The position numbers and the translations under genes were made by a program. From Amycolatopsis dendrobii (GTDB lineage Bacteria; Actinomycetota; Actinomycetes; Mycobacteriales; Pseudonocardiaceae): a stretch of 64,000 nucleotides of DNA. Location of the stretch: contig NZ_JACGZW010000001.1 in the NCBI RefSeq assembly GCF_014145675.1, positions 1 to 64,000 of the forward strand, read 5' to 3'. The notes beneath the pieces are model-generated. The model worked only from the letters and a program-made list of their open reading frames with translations. It was not told the origin of the DNA and made no database searches. Positions within the stretch are counted from its first letter, which is position 1. Every line of letters begins with the position of its first letter. Positions 1 through 9,182 of this stretch are shown in pieces.

Positions 1-1
1 C

Positions 2-16
2 AGGGTTCCCCGCACG
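2..16. repeat. Half of a GTGAGGGGAACCC-type terminator hairpin cut by the window edge
   Basis: AGGGTTCCCCGCACG matches, with one mismatch, the right arm of the hairpins at 9183-9231 and 50488-50535. It lies just past the stop of the DeoR gene, as expected for a terminator. The other arm would lie left of base 1, so the hairpin itself cannot be seen. Confidence 0.4.
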
Positions 17-55
17 GACTGCTGGGGGAGCGAGGCAGGGGGCGGCGGAGGGGCC

Positions 56-832
56 TCAGGCGATCTGCACCGGGATTCCGGCGGCTTTGAGGGCGGCGGT
101 GACGTCGGGGTCGGCGTCGCTGTCGGTCACGACTTCGTGGACGTCGGTGATGTCGCAGATGCGGGCGAAGGCGCGGCGGCCGAGTTTCGAGCTGTCCGCC
201 ACGGCCACCACGCGGGCGGCGTTGTTCACCATGAGCCGGTTGATGTCCGCCTCGCCCTCGTGGCAGGCGAACGCGCCTGCCGCGGGGTGCAACGCGTCCA
301 CTCCGAGGAACAACAGGTCCAGGCTGAGCTGGCTGAGCACCAGGGTGGCCAGCGGCCCGCTCAGTTCGAAGGACTGCGGGCGGGCGACCCCTCCGGTGAC
401 GACGATCTTCATGTTCGGCCGCACGGCCAGCTCGTGGGCGATGTTGAGCGCGTTGGTCACGATGGTGAGGCCGGGGGCGTCGGCCAGGTCCGCGCGCATG
501 GCCAGCGCCCGGGCCACGCCCGCGGTCGTGGTGCCGCCGTTGAGGCCGATCACCATCCCGTTGGACACCAGTGCCGCGGCCGCGGCGCTGATCCGCTGCT
601 TTTCCGGGGCGTGGCGGGCGGTTTTGTACCGCAGCGGCAGATCGTAGGCCAGGTCGTTCGCGACGGCTCCGCCGTGGGTGCGGGTGAGCAGCTGCTGTTC
701 GGCGAGGTGGTCCAGGTCGCGGCGGATCGTGGCGGCGGAGACGTTCAGCTCCGCGGCCACCTCTTCGACGTCGAGTTTCTCCCGCTTCGCCAAGAGGTCC
801 AACAGTGTGCTCAACCGTTCATGCCGAGCCAT
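56..832 (-). CDS. DeoR/GlpR-family transcriptional regulator
   Basis: A 258-residue sugar-type repressor. The N-terminal DeoR winged helix reads LDVEEVAAELNVSAATIRRD followed by THGGAV. The C-terminal sugar-phosphate-sensing domain has IGLNGGTTT and VVTGG motifs and the usual late ADSSKLG segment. An open frame continues upstream to 895, but ATG at 832 is preferred: GAAGGGAG lies about 9 bases ahead and the family normally starts with MxRHERLSxLL. It is the last gene of the minus-strand transporter operon, 81 bp after the DUF5107 gene. By family knowledge it would bind a phosphorylated sugar and control this operon and perhaps the GH31 and AgaS-like operons; that target range is inference. 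Confidence 0.9.
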   Translation of the reverse strand: MARHERLSTLLDLLAKREKLDVEEVAAELNVSAATIRRDLDHLAEQQLLTRTHGGAVANDLAYDLPLRYKTARHAPEKQRISAAAAALVSNGMVIGLNGGTTTAGVARALAMRADLADAPGLTIVTNALNIAHELAVRPNMKIVVTGGVARPQSFELSGPLATLVLSQLSLDLLFLGVDALHPAAGAFACHEGEADINRLMVNNAARVVAVADSSKLGRRAFARICDITDVHEVVTDSDADPDVTAALKAAGIPVQIA

Positions 833-913
833 CGGCTTGTGCTCCCTTCGAGCCGGTCCCCGTGCCTGCTTGCCCGCCGCCGCGCCATTGTTCACCCCGG
901 CGGCCGATCGCGC

Positions 914-2794
914 TCATCCGGCCCCGCCGCCGGTTTTCATCCGGAAGTCGTACTCGGCGGGCAGCGGGCCAGGGGAGATGGCGTGCCACACGTCGCTCAG
1001 CGACGTCTCGCCCTCGCGGATCCCGGGCACGGTGAACCCGCGCTCGTACACCTCGCGCGCTCCGTCGAGATCGCCGAGCGCGAGCGAGATCCGCGCCCGC
1101 AGCAACGCGAACCGGCCCTCGGCCGGCCACGGTTCGAGCAATTCCCGTGCGGCGCCGGGATCTCCGGCGGCGAGCTGCGCGGTAACGGCTTCCACGGCGA
1201 GCGGTGCGAGTTTCGGCAGCAGGTCCGTTGCCTGCCGGTAGTACTGCGCGGCGCGCACCGGATCGTCCTGGGCGACGGCGAGGTTGCGCCATGCCCAGCC
1301 GTTCGGCTCCGCCTCGACCGACCGGTGCCAGGCGGCCGCCGCGCCCTCGCGGTCGCCTGCCGCCCAGCGTGCGATTCCCCGGTGGTACCAGGTGAGCCAG
1401 CCCTTGTCGGGCACAGCCTCCAGCAGGTCGGCCCAATGCCGGTTGACGAGCGTTTCCGGTGGTTCGGCGGCGGGTTCGGCCCGGGGTGCCACGCCGTCGA
1501 GCAAGTCCAGCCACGGCTGCTGGGCCGCGCCGAGACTGCTCTCGGGAAACGGCGTGCCGGGCAGGTCCACCAGCATCCGGCGGGTTTCCAGTGCGCCCCA
1601 GCCGGATCCCGCCGCCAGAAGTTCACCGGGCGCGGCGTCGGCGGACGCGCGCCATTCGCGCCACCGCCGGTCCAGTTCTTCCGCGGCGGGCAGTCCCGCG
1701 GCGACCGAGGCGAGCGCGGCGGGCCAGTCCGGTCCGTGCGCGATTTCCGGGTCGGCCGCGACCGGGCCGTAGCTTTCGAGCCAGTCCCACGAGGCGCCCG
1801 CGGGCAGCCGCCGGTGTTCGAGCTGTGTCCGGGCCAGCCCGGCCTGTATTTCGAGGTAACCGCCCGCCCCGGGCGCGAGCCATTCCTGCCACCGGCGTCC
1901 GCCCGCGGATTCGCCCCACACGAACAGTTTCCGCCCGCGCAGCCGCGCCGTGGACGCCTGGCCGAGCCCGTGCCCGTGCGCGTCCACCGCGGCGATCCAG
2001 GGCGGTCCGTCGACCTCGAAGAAGTAGTCGGCCGCCGCCGTCGCCCGGGCGGGATAGGTCAGGTCGCCGGTGACGTCGACGAGTTCCAGCCGCCCGGAAT
2101 AACCGTAGTGCCAGGCCTTGCCCGCGGGGGCGAGCACGCGGGTCCCGGGGGTCTGCGCCACCGCGGTGTTGGACCACCAGTACACCGGCACGTCGTGGGC
2201 GTGCGGATTGCGGATCCGCACGCCCACGAACAGCTGCCGCGATCCGTCGGGGAGCCAGAAATCCAGCTGATACGGCAGATCGCGGGTGCGTTCCCACTCC
2301 CACAGCCGCAGCACCGGTTCGCCGCCGGGGCCGGGTGCTTCGGCGGCGAACATCGGCGCGCAGGTCAGCGTGGTGTGCCCGGTGCTGCCGAGGTTCCACT
2401 CGACGCCGCCGGCGAACCACGCGTCGCGCAGCGCCAGGTTCGCCGGCTGGAACACCGGGTTGCGGTACACCAGGTCCCGGCCGGTTTCCTTGTCCAGCAA
2501 CGAATACAGCCGGCCGCCGAGCCCGGGAAGGACGGTGGCGCGCAGCCGCTCGTTCTCCAGCACCAGCGCGGGCAGCCGCTGTTCGGCCCGATCGCGGCCG
2601 TACCCGTCCTGCATCCGGCACGGCAGCACCGTGTCCAGCCTGCCGTAGGAGAGGTTCGCCGCCAGGTCCGCGGGCAGTTCGTCCACGTTGGACACCGAAG
2701 CCGCCGGTTCGGTCCGCAGCAGCGGCGGCAACGGGTTCTCCGGCCCCAGCCCGGCCGCCGGGAGCACGAGTTCGGTGCGGGTGACGGTGCTCAT
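914..2794 (-). CDS. DUF5107 and TPR-like protein coupled to the sugar transporter
   Basis: A 626-residue protein without signal peptide or membrane segment, so probably cytoplasmic. The N-terminal half (about residues 40-340) is a galactose-mutarotase-like beta-sandwich of the DUF5107 type (LENERLRATVLPGLGGRL, GGVEWNLG, PVYWWSNTAVAQT). The C-terminal half is helical and TPR-like (RHWADLLEAVPDKGWLTWY, AWRNLAVAQDDPVRAAQYYRQ). The start ATG overlaps the stop of the ATPase gene by four bases (ATGA), so translation is coupled to the transporter. The family has no settled enzymatic role that I can name; the fold suggests binding or processing of a carbohydrate brought in by the ABC importer. Confidence 0.8.
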   Translation of the reverse strand: MSTVTRTELVLPAAGLGPENPLPPLLRTEPAASVSNVDELPADLAANLSYGRLDTVLPCRMQDGYGRDRAEQRLPALVLENERLRATVLPGLGGRLYSLLDKETGRDLVYRNPVFQPANLALRDAWFAGGVEWNLGSTGHTTLTCAPMFAAEAPGPGGEPVLRLWEWERTRDLPYQLDFWLPDGSRQLFVGVRIRNPHAHDVPVYWWSNTAVAQTPGTRVLAPAGKAWHYGYSGRLELVDVTGDLTYPARATAAADYFFEVDGPPWIAAVDAHGHGLGQASTARLRGRKLFVWGESAGGRRWQEWLAPGAGGYLEIQAGLARTQLEHRRLPAGASWDWLESYGPVAADPEIAHGPDWPAALASVAAGLPAAEELDRRWREWRASADAAPGELLAAGSGWGALETRRMLVDLPGTPFPESSLGAAQQPWLDLLDGVAPRAEPAAEPPETLVNRHWADLLEAVPDKGWLTWYHRGIARWAAGDREGAAAAWHRSVEAEPNGWAWRNLAVAQDDPVRAAQYYRQATDLLPKLAPLAVEAVTAQLAAGDPGAARELLEPWPAEGRFALLRARISLALGDLDGAREVYERGFTVPGIREGETSLSDVWHAISPGPLPAEYDFRMKTGGGAG

Positions 2795-3858
2795 GCGTCC
2801 GGCAGCCGTTCGCCGGTGGCGGCGTCGAACAAGTGCGCCGCGCCGGTCCGCGGGGCCAGCGTGATCTCCTCGCCGCGCCTCCACGGCGCCATGCCCGGGG
2901 TCCGGACAGTCAGCACCCGGTCCCCGGTCCGGCAGTAGAGGTACTGGTCGCTGCCGAGTTCCTCGACCACTTCGACGACCGCGCGGTATCCGGCGCCGCC
3001 GATGTCCCAGCCTTCCGGCCGCACGCCGACGACGATCCCCGGCCCGGTCAGTGCGGACCGCTGCGCCGGAGTGAGCGGGAGCGTGCCGTCGCCCGCCGCC
3101 GCGCCGGAACTGTCCGCTGTGGTCTCGATGAGGTTCATCGCGGGGGAGCCGATGAAGCCCGCGACGAACACGTTGCGCGGGCGCTCGAACAGCCCGACCG
3201 GGGAATCGCATTGCTGCAGCACGCCGTCGCGCAGCACGGCGACCCGGTCGCCCATCGTCATCGCTTCGATCTGGTCGTGCGTGACGTACAGCGTGGTGGT
3301 GCCGAGCCGCCGTTGCAGCGACGCGATCTGCGTGCGGGTCTGCACCCGCAGTTTCGCGTCCAGATTGGACAGCGGCTCGTCCATCAGGAACACGCTCGGC
3401 TCCCGCACGATCGCGCGGCCCATCGCGACCCGCTGCCGCTGCCCGCCGGACAGCTTCGCCGGGCGCCGGTCGAGGTATTCGGTCAGGTCCAGGGTGGCCG
3501 CGGCTTCGCGGACCCGGCGTTCCCGTTCGTCCTTCGGCATGCGCGCGAGCTTGAGGTGGAAGCCGATGTTCTCCGCGACGGTCATGTGCGGATAGAGCGC
3601 GTAGTTCTGGAACACCATCGCGATGTCCCGTTCCTTCGGCGGCAGTTCGGTGACGTCGCGCTCGCCGATGTGGATCGAGCCGCCGTCCACGCCCTCCAGC
3701 CCGGCGAGCATCCGCAGCGTGGTCGATTTGCCGCAGCCGGACGGCCCGACCAGCACCAGGAATTCGCCGTCGGCGACCTCCAGGTCGAGCCCGTCCACCG
3801 CGGGGCGCTCGACCCCGGCGTAGTAGCGGGTGGTGTCGGTGAAACTCACGGTGGCCAT
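2791..3858 (-). CDS. Sugar ABC importer ATP-binding protein (MsmK/UgpC type)
   Basis: A 355-residue ATPase that would energise the two permeases encoded just upstream. Walker A GPSGCGKST, signature LSGGQRQRVAMGRAI, Walker B VFLMDEPLSNLDAK and the H-loop VTHDQIEAM are all intact. The C-terminal MalK-type OB/TOBE domain (from about residue 240, VRPEGWDIG) is present, as in ATPases serving carbohydrate importers. It is 7 bp downstream of the second permease, and its stop overlaps the DUF5107 start. Unlike many actinobacterial sugar loci, which rely on a shared MsiK, this locus has its own ATPase. Confidence 0.93.
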   Translation of the reverse strand: MATVSFTDTTRYYAGVERPAVDGLDLEVADGEFLVLVGPSGCGKSTTLRMLAGLEGVDGGSIHIGERDVTELPPKERDIAMVFQNYALYPHMTVAENIGFHLKLARMPKDERERRVREAAATLDLTEYLDRRPAKLSGGQRQRVAMGRAIVREPSVFLMDEPLSNLDAKLRVQTRTQIASLQRRLGTTTLYVTHDQIEAMTMGDRVAVLRDGVLQQCDSPVGLFERPRNVFVAGFIGSPAMNLIETTADSSGAAAGDGTLPLTPAQRSALTGPGIVVGVRPEGWDIGGAGYRAVVEVVEELGSDQYLYCRTGDRVLTVRTPGMAPWRRGEEITLAPRTGAAHLFDAATGERLPDA

Positions 3859-3865
3859 CGAAGTC

Positions 3866-4795
3866 CTACTTTCCGGCGCCGAGGGTCAGGCCGGTGATGA
3901 TCCGGCGGGCGAGCACGACGTAGAGCAGCAGCATCGGGAGCACGACGATCGCCACCCCGGCGATCAGCCCGCCGTACTCGGACTGGTAGCTGGCCGCGCC
4001 GTAGAAGGTGAACAACGCGCGCGACAGCGTGAAATGGGCCTGGTCCTTGAGGAACACGATCGCCAGCAGCGTTTCGTTCCACAGCCCGATCGCGTTGAGC
4101 GTCAGCGCGGTGATCACCCCGCCGCGGGCCAGCGGCAGGACGACCGACACGAACACCCGCACCGGAGAAGCGCCGTCGAGCACCGCGGCCTCTTCGATCT
4201 CCTCGGGCAACGAGCGGAAGAACCCGGTCAGCAGGAACACCGTGAACGGGATCGACAGCGCCACGTAGAGCACGAACAGCCCGTACTGGTTGTCCAGGTG
4301 GATCTCGCTGAACGCGACGAACAGCGGGATGATCACGGTCTGGAACGGCACCCCCATGCCGATCGCGACGCCGTTGGTCAGCACGCCCGAACCGCGCACC
4401 CCGAGCCGGGTGAGCGCGTAAGCACAGGGCGCGGAGATCGCCACCGTGACGACCGTCGCCAGCCCGACCAGGACCACTGTGGACAGCACGGCGTCGCCGA
4501 ATCCGGCGTTGTTCCAGGCGTAGACGAAGTTCCGGAACGGCTTGCCGACGTGAAACCACTGATAGGGCAAGGCGAACGGCTTGGTGAAAATCTCCACCGG
4601 GGTCTTGAACGACGCGGTGATCAGCCAGTACAGCACCAGCAGGTTGCCCGCGGTGAACAGCCACACGATCACCGAGCCGAGCAGCCGCAGCGGGCTGAGC
4701 CTGCGGCTGCCGGGTGCCGGGCGGGGCCGGCGCGGCGGGGTGCGCCGGGGCTTGCCCGCCGCACTGCCGCGCGGCGGCGCTTCCGTGACGGTCAC
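3866..4795 (-). CDS. Carbohydrate ABC transporter permease (MalG-like, second permease)
   Basis: A 309-residue inner-membrane subunit with about six hydrophobic segments and the cytoplasmic EAA loop EEIEEAAVLDGASPVRVF that docks to the ATPase. An ATG at 4825 would overlap the preceding permease by 20 bp. The GTG at 4795 is preferred because AAGGAG sits five bases upstream. The N-terminal tail before the first membrane helix is basic and Pro/Arg-rich (RRTPPRRPRPAPGSRR). It forms the transmembrane channel with the permease at 4806-5762. Confidence 0.9.
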   Translation of the reverse strand: MTVTEAPPRGSAAGKPRRTPPRRPRPAPGSRRLSPLRLLGSVIVWLFTAGNLLVLYWLITASFKTPVEIFTKPFALPYQWFHVGKPFRNFVYAWNNAGFGDAVLSTVVLVGLATVVTVAISAPCAYALTRLGVRGSGVLTNGVAIGMGVPFQTVIIPLFVAFSEIHLDNQYGLFVLYVALSIPFTVFLLTGFFRSLPEEIEEAAVLDGASPVRVFVSVVLPLARGGVITALTLNAIGLWNETLLAIVFLKDQAHFTLSRALFTFYGAASYQSEYGGLIAGVAIVVLPMLLLYVVLARRIITGLTLGAGK

Positions 4796-4805
4796 AGGAT
4801 CTCCT

Positions 4806-5762
4806 TCAGAACTGGATGGCGTCACGGCGCATCAGCCGGCGCAGGAGCACGACGAGGATCGAGACAAGGGCGATCATCGCGACCGCGCACGCGCAGGCCG
4901 CGCCGAAGTCCGGCGTGCCGTTCGAGCCGAAGGTCCGGTCGAACACGTAAATGCCGAGCGTCCACGCCCGGTTCGGCGGGGCGTAGGTGCCGGGCCCGGC
5001 GAGCACGAAGACGAGTTCGAAGATCTTGAGCGCGTTGATCGTCCACAGCACCCCGGCCACGCCCACCACGTCCCAGGTCAGCGGGAGAGTGATCGAGCGG
5101 AACTTCTGCCAGGGCGAGGCTCCGCCGAGGTCCGCGTCCTCGTAGAGATGCGGCGGGATCTGGTCCACCGCGGCCATCAGGATGGTGATGTAGAAGCCGG
5201 AACTGGCCCAGATCAGCGACGCGGTGACCACTCCGGTCACGTTCTCCGGCGCGAGGAACTTCGCCGCGTCCGCGCCGAGATGCTCCAGCACGTAGTTGGC
5301 GAGTCCTTGTTTGCCCGGCTGGTACTTGAACACGAAGCCGAGGAACATGCCGAGCGCGACCGGGGCGACGATGTTCGGGAAGAACAGGATCGCCCGCACG
5401 ATCTTCCCGCCGCGCATGTCGCGCAGCACCATGGTGAACAGGAACGCGAGCAGGAAGGTGCCTACGCCGCCGAGGAACACGTAGATCAGCGTGTTGCCGA
5501 AGGCGTAGCGGAACGCGTCGCTCTGCCACATCCGCACGTAGTTCCCGAACCCCTGCGGCCGCGGCGTGTCGCCGGCGCCGGACCAGCTGGTGAAGCTGAG
5601 CACCACGGTCGCGATCGTCGGCAGCACCAGGAACGCCAGGTAGAGCGCCAGCGCCGGGGCGGCGAAGGGCCAGAACAGCTTGCGTTTGCGGCTCAGGTGC
5701 GGCCCGAGCGCGGGCCGCCGCCCGGCCCGGGCCGCCTCGGTGGCCGCGGGGAGCGCCGCCAT
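4806..5762 (-). CDS. Carbohydrate ABC transporter permease (MalF-like, first permease)
   Basis: A 318-residue permease with six predicted membrane segments, beginning with FAAPALALYLAFLVLP. The EAA loop is YEDADLGGASPWQKFRSITLP-like, fitting the consensus. Its ATG shares one base with the stop of the binding-protein gene (TGATG), so the two are translationally coupled. The 318-residue length is usual for the family. Substrate cannot be read from the permease; neighbours suggest a galactose- or aminosugar-type glycoside. Confidence 0.92.
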   Translation of the reverse strand: MAALPAATEAARAGRRPALGPHLSRKRKLFWPFAAPALALYLAFLVLPTIATVVLSFTSWSGAGDTPRPQGFGNYVRMWQSDAFRYAFGNTLIYVFLGGVGTFLLAFLFTMVLRDMRGGKIVRAILFFPNIVAPVALGMFLGFVFKYQPGKQGLANYVLEHLGADAAKFLAPENVTGVVTASLIWASSGFYITILMAAVDQIPPHLYEDADLGGASPWQKFRSITLPLTWDVVGVAGVLWTINALKIFELVFVLAGPGTYAPPNRAWTLGIYVFDRTFGSNGTPDFGAACACAVAMIALVSILVVLLRRLMRRDAIQF

Positions 5763-7156
5763 CAGTGCTGGTTCTTCCAGAAGGCGGCGGACTTCTGCGC
5801 GAGCTGCGCCACGAACGCCTCCGGAGTCAGCTGTCCTTTGAGCAGCGCGGTGTCAGCGGGGTCGAACACGTCGGTCTGCCATTTGCCGCCGGCGATCGCG
5901 TCGATGCCGTCGTACTGCAGCACGTGCTCCTTCTTCTGGTCGTCCATCACGGTCTTGACCGGCTTGAGGTCGTCCGGCACCGCGAGATCGGGGCGGGGCA
6001 CCAGGTTGTCGGCCACCGCCGGGATGCCGGCGAGGTTGCCCTTGTTGAGGAAGTAAGCGATGAACGCTTTGGCCGCTTCGGCGTTCTTCGCCTTCTTGGG
6101 CACGGCGAAGCCGATCGACATCTGCTCCACGGTGTCGTGCGTGGCGCCGGGCGGCATCGGGAACTGGAAGGAGCCGTAGTCGATCTTCGTGCCCGCGCCC
6201 TGCTTGTCCAGGTATTCGCGGGTTTCGCTGGGCGCCCAGGTGCCGACGTAGAGGAAGCGGGCGTCGCCGTCCGCCCAGCGCTGCTGAATCTGCGGGAACT
6301 TGGCCGCGTCCCAGCCGTCGATGAAGTACTTCGAAATCCGCGCGGTCTGCGCGGCCGCCTCGCGGAACCCGGGGACGTCGGTCCACGCGCGCCCGGTCGG
6401 GTCCTGCGCCGCTTTCGCCAGCCCTCCGGCGCCGACGTAGCGTTCGGCCAGCTGGGTGAAGTAGTACATGTTGTAGAACGGGATGTCGCCGTCCTGGCTG
6501 ACCGCCGCCTTGCCGTCCGCCTTCGCCTTGTCGAAGTAGCCGATCAGCTCGTCCACGGTCTTCGGCTGGCCGAGCGCGCCGCCCGCGGCCTTGTTATACC
6601 ACCAGGCGCTGGACTGGATCTCGTACGGCACGAGGAAGCTGTGCCCCTCGCGGTCCTTGTTCTGCGGGAAGTCGTACGAGGTGGGGGAGAGGACGTCCTT
6701 GACCGTCTTGTCGCCTTCGCCGATCTTCATGCCGAACACGTCGTCGAGGCTCTGCGTGCCGCCGGGCGTCATGATCGCCGCGCCGACCTTGCTCACGTCC
6801 TGGTCGAACAGGTCGGGCACGGTGTCGGTGTTGAGCGCGGGGACCAGGTTCTGGGTGTAGGCCTTGCGGCCCAGCCACTGCACGTCGACCTTCACGCCGG
6901 TCTTGTCCCCGAAGCACTTCAGCGCCTTTTGCAGCACCTTGCCCTGCGGCTCGTCGGCGGTCCACATGGACCAGTACACGAGCTGCCCGCCGCCCGCCGG
7001 TTTCGCCGCCGGTTCCGGACAGGGCGAGGAAAGGAATTCGGCCGCGCCGGGGAGCGCGTTCTCCCCGGCGCCGCCGCCCGCGGCGTCGCCGCTGCCGCAC
7101 CCGGCGAGCAGCAGCGTCGCCGCTAAGGTCGAGCCCACGAGCTTGTGAAACCGCAT
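5762..7156 (-). CDS. Lipoprotein sugar-binding protein of the ABC importer
   Basis: A 464-residue extracytoplasmic solute-binding protein of the family 1 (MalE-like) class. The start at 7156 gives a typical lipoprotein signal MRFHKLVGSTLAATLLLAGC, with the lipidated Cys at residue 20, and has AGGTGG upstream; the frame is open further upstream but would bury the signal. After a Gly/Ala linker, the mature domain begins GGQLVYWSMW. It is the first gene of the transport operon and would deliver the ligand to the two permeases. A good promoter lies at 7211-7239. Confidence 0.93.
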   Translation of the reverse strand: MRFHKLVGSTLAATLLLAGCGSGDAAGGGAGENALPGAAEFLSSPCPEPAAKPAGGGQLVYWSMWTADEPQGKVLQKALKCFGDKTGVKVDVQWLGRKAYTQNLVPALNTDTVPDLFDQDVSKVGAAIMTPGGTQSLDDVFGMKIGEGDKTVKDVLSPTSYDFPQNKDREGHSFLVPYEIQSSAWWYNKAAGGALGQPKTVDELIGYFDKAKADGKAAVSQDGDIPFYNMYYFTQLAERYVGAGGLAKAAQDPTGRAWTDVPGFREAAAQTARISKYFIDGWDAAKFPQIQQRWADGDARFLYVGTWAPSETREYLDKQGAGTKIDYGSFQFPMPPGATHDTVEQMSIGFAVPKKAKNAEAAKAFIAYFLNKGNLAGIPAVADNLVPRPDLAVPDDLKPVKTVMDDQKKEHVLQYDGIDAIAGGKWQTDVFDPADTALLKGQLTPEAFVAQLAQKSAAFWKNQH

Positions 7157-7210
7157 CAGCCACCACCTGATCGAGGTCGAAGACCACACACTGAGTGCGT
7201 GTTGCTGCGC

Positions 7211-7239
7211 ATTTTTGGCGCTTACCAATCACTTGTCAA
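7211..7239 (-). promoter_or_regulatory. Promoter of the sugar-transport operon with overlapping operator-like sequence
   Basis: Reading the minus strand, a perfect TTGACA (7239-7234) is followed after 17 bases by AAAAAT (7216-7211), 55 bp before the binding-protein start. The plus-strand sequence TGCGCATT (7206-7213) overlaps the -10 box and recurs in the GH31 promoter at 12387, so it may be part of a shared repressor site. On the plus strand a second TTGACA at 7321-7326 could serve the divergent gene, but its -10 is poor. Confidence 0.6.
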
Positions 7240-7408
7240 CATTTTCTCTCTGGTTCGCGGTGGCATCGTGATCTGCGGGCAGTGCCGTCTTGGCCTGCTC
7301 GAAGCGGATCGAATGGCGGGTTGACAGTGCAAAATCGATCACAAAGACTGTGTGAACTTGTTCGTTCTTGTCGGTTGTTGATGCCGATCGCCTGCGAGGA
7401 ACCGAGCC

Positions 7409-9163
7409 ATGTCACGCTTCCGCACTTCCTTGACCGCCGGCGCGGTCCTGGCCCTCAGCGCCGGGACCTGCACCGTGCCCCTGGCCGCGCACGCCGACCC
7501 CGGCTACTCCGTGTCGGTCGGGGCCGTGGCCGAATACCCGTTCCCGACGGACACTCCGGCCGCTCCGTTCCTCGACCGGGACGGGACCTTCCATTTCCAG
7601 CAGTCCGCCGCTCTCTACGGCAAGGAAGGCCCGCGCGTCTGGGACTTCTACACCGGCACGGACTTCGGCTCGGCGCACCGCGACGCGGGGTTGAGCGACG
7701 CGGTGAACCCGGCTGAGCCGAGGGATCGCAACAACGACACGACCTGGCGCTGCAACACCAGCCCGACCGGCCGCGAGGCGACCGATCCGCCGACCGGGTC
7801 GAGCTACACCCAGAAGAACTTCTGCGATCTCGTCGGAACCTGGGTCGATCCGGATACCGGTGACTGGTACGGCTTGGTGCACAACGAGTTCACCCCCGAA
7901 CCGTTCGGCGCCTACTCCTTCTCCCACTACGACGCGATCGACTGGGCGGTGTCGACCGACCGCGGCCACACCTGGCGGATCGGCGGGCACGCGATCACGT
8001 CGCCCTACTCGACGAAACGCGGCGACACGGCGGCGTTCCCGAACCAGACCTTCGACTACGGCGACGGCGATCCGCGGCTGTTCGCCGATCCGAAGTCCGG
8101 CTACTTCTATGTCTATTACGGCTCCCGCATCGTGACGAAGGCCGGGCAAGGCGGCGGCGGGTTCAGCGGCCTCGCCCACGTCGCCCGCGCGCCGATGTCC
8201 GGGAAGATGGGCACCGGAACGTGGCAGAAGTGGTATGACGGCCGCTGGGCGGAGCCGGGCGTCGGCGGCAAGGAAAGCAACCTCGTGCCCACGGACGTCG
8301 ACCCCCTCGGCTACACCCCGCCGGAGAAGGACTACGACCCGGCGCGCACCGGCACCGCCGCCCAGCAGGTGGCAGCCGGAACGCTGCCGCGCAAATCCGA
8401 TCTGTTCGTCATGAACATCGCCTACGACGCGCACCTCGGGCTGTACATCGGCGAGCCGGAGGCGGTCGATTCGGCGGGCCCGCAGCGGTTCTACGCGACC
8501 GAGGACCTGGCGAACCCGAAGTGGCGGCTGATCGGCGACACCGGCTCGTACCGCGACCAGTCGTGGTACCGCTGGTTCGTCGACTCGGCGACCCGGACCA
8601 CCGGGACGATCGTGGGCAAGACCTTCCGCTCCTATTGCTCGATCTCCTGCACGGACGGCCGCGACGGCGTCTACGCGGACGTGACCGTCACCTCCGCCGC
8701 GCCGGCCGCGTCCCCGGTCGACCCGGGCCGCGTCTACCGGATCGGCTCCGGCCGCGTGCTCGCCGCCTCCGGCCGCACCGGCACCACCTCCGTGCCCGCA
8801 TGGCTGGCAGGGGGCCGGGCGGACTGGCGGTTCACCCCGGCCGGAGACGGCTCCTACCGCATCGCCAACGCCGCGAGCGGCTTGGCGCTGGGCGTTCCGA
8901 CGGCGCCCTCCGGCAGGGCCTGGGGGACCGCGCCGATCCTGAGCGCCGGTTCCGGGGCCGCCCAGCAATGGTTCCTGGTCCCGGCGGACGGCGGGACGCG
9001 GCTGGTCAACCGCTACAGCGGACTGGTGCTGGCGCTGTCTGCGGTGCCGGGGCGGCAGAGCGAGACCACGCCGGTGCGCGCCTGGACCGACCACAGCGGC
9101 ACCCGGGTCGGCGACGGCCGCACCGCGGGGGAACAGCTCCTGCAGCTCACGCCGCGCCGCTGA
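7409..9163 (+). CDS. Secreted propeller-like glycosidase-related protein with ricin-B lectin domain
   Basis: A 584-residue exported protein. The signal peptide (residues 1-29) ends AAHADPG. The middle region (about 40-430) has repeated beta-rich segments (TWVDPDTGDWYGLVHNEF, DPRLFADPKSGYFYVYYGS, DAIDWAVSTDRGHTW) resembling five-bladed propeller glycoside hydrolases. The last 145 residues form a ricin-B beta-trefoil (YRIANAASGLALGVP, RLVNRYSGLVLAL, QQWFL) expected to bind sugar polymers. It is transcribed away from the importer operon and is convergent with the GH31 gene. I cannot assign a GH family; it may release or hold glycans taken up by the importer. Confidence 0.75.
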   Translation: MSRFRTSLTAGAVLALSAGTCTVPLAAHADPGYSVSVGAVAEYPFPTDTPAAPFLDRDGTFHFQQSAALYGKEGPRVWDFYTGTDFGSAHRDAGLSDAVNPAEPRDRNNDTTWRCNTSPTGREATDPPTGSSYTQKNFCDLVGTWVDPDTGDWYGLVHNEFTPEPFGAYSFSHYDAIDWAVSTDRGHTWRIGGHAITSPYSTKRGDTAAFPNQTFDYGDGDPRLFADPKSGYFYVYYGSRIVTKAGQGGGGFSGLAHVARAPMSGKMGTGTWQKWYDGRWAEPGVGGKESNLVPTDVDPLGYTPPEKDYDPARTGTAAQQVAAGTLPRKSDLFVMNIAYDAHLGLYIGEPEAVDSAGPQRFYATEDLANPKWRLIGDTGSYRDQSWYRWFVDSATRTTGTIVGKTFRSYCSISCTDGRDGVYADVTVTSAAPAASPVDPGRVYRIGSGRVLAASGRTGTTSVPAWLAGGRADWRFTPAGDGSYRIANAASGLALGVPTAPSGRAWGTAPILSAGSGAAQQWFLVPADGGTRLVNRYSGLVLALSAVPGRQSETTPVRAWTDHSGTRVGDGRTAGEQLLQLTPRR

Positions 9164-9182
9164 CGCACCCCGGCTTGACGTC

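Noticed and set aside
137..2938. A 933-codon plus-strand open frame opposite the DUF5107 and ATPase genes
   Set aside because: It is the antisense shadow of two clearly recognised genes. Its product is Arg/Pro/Gly-rich without motifs, as expected in very GC-rich DNA.
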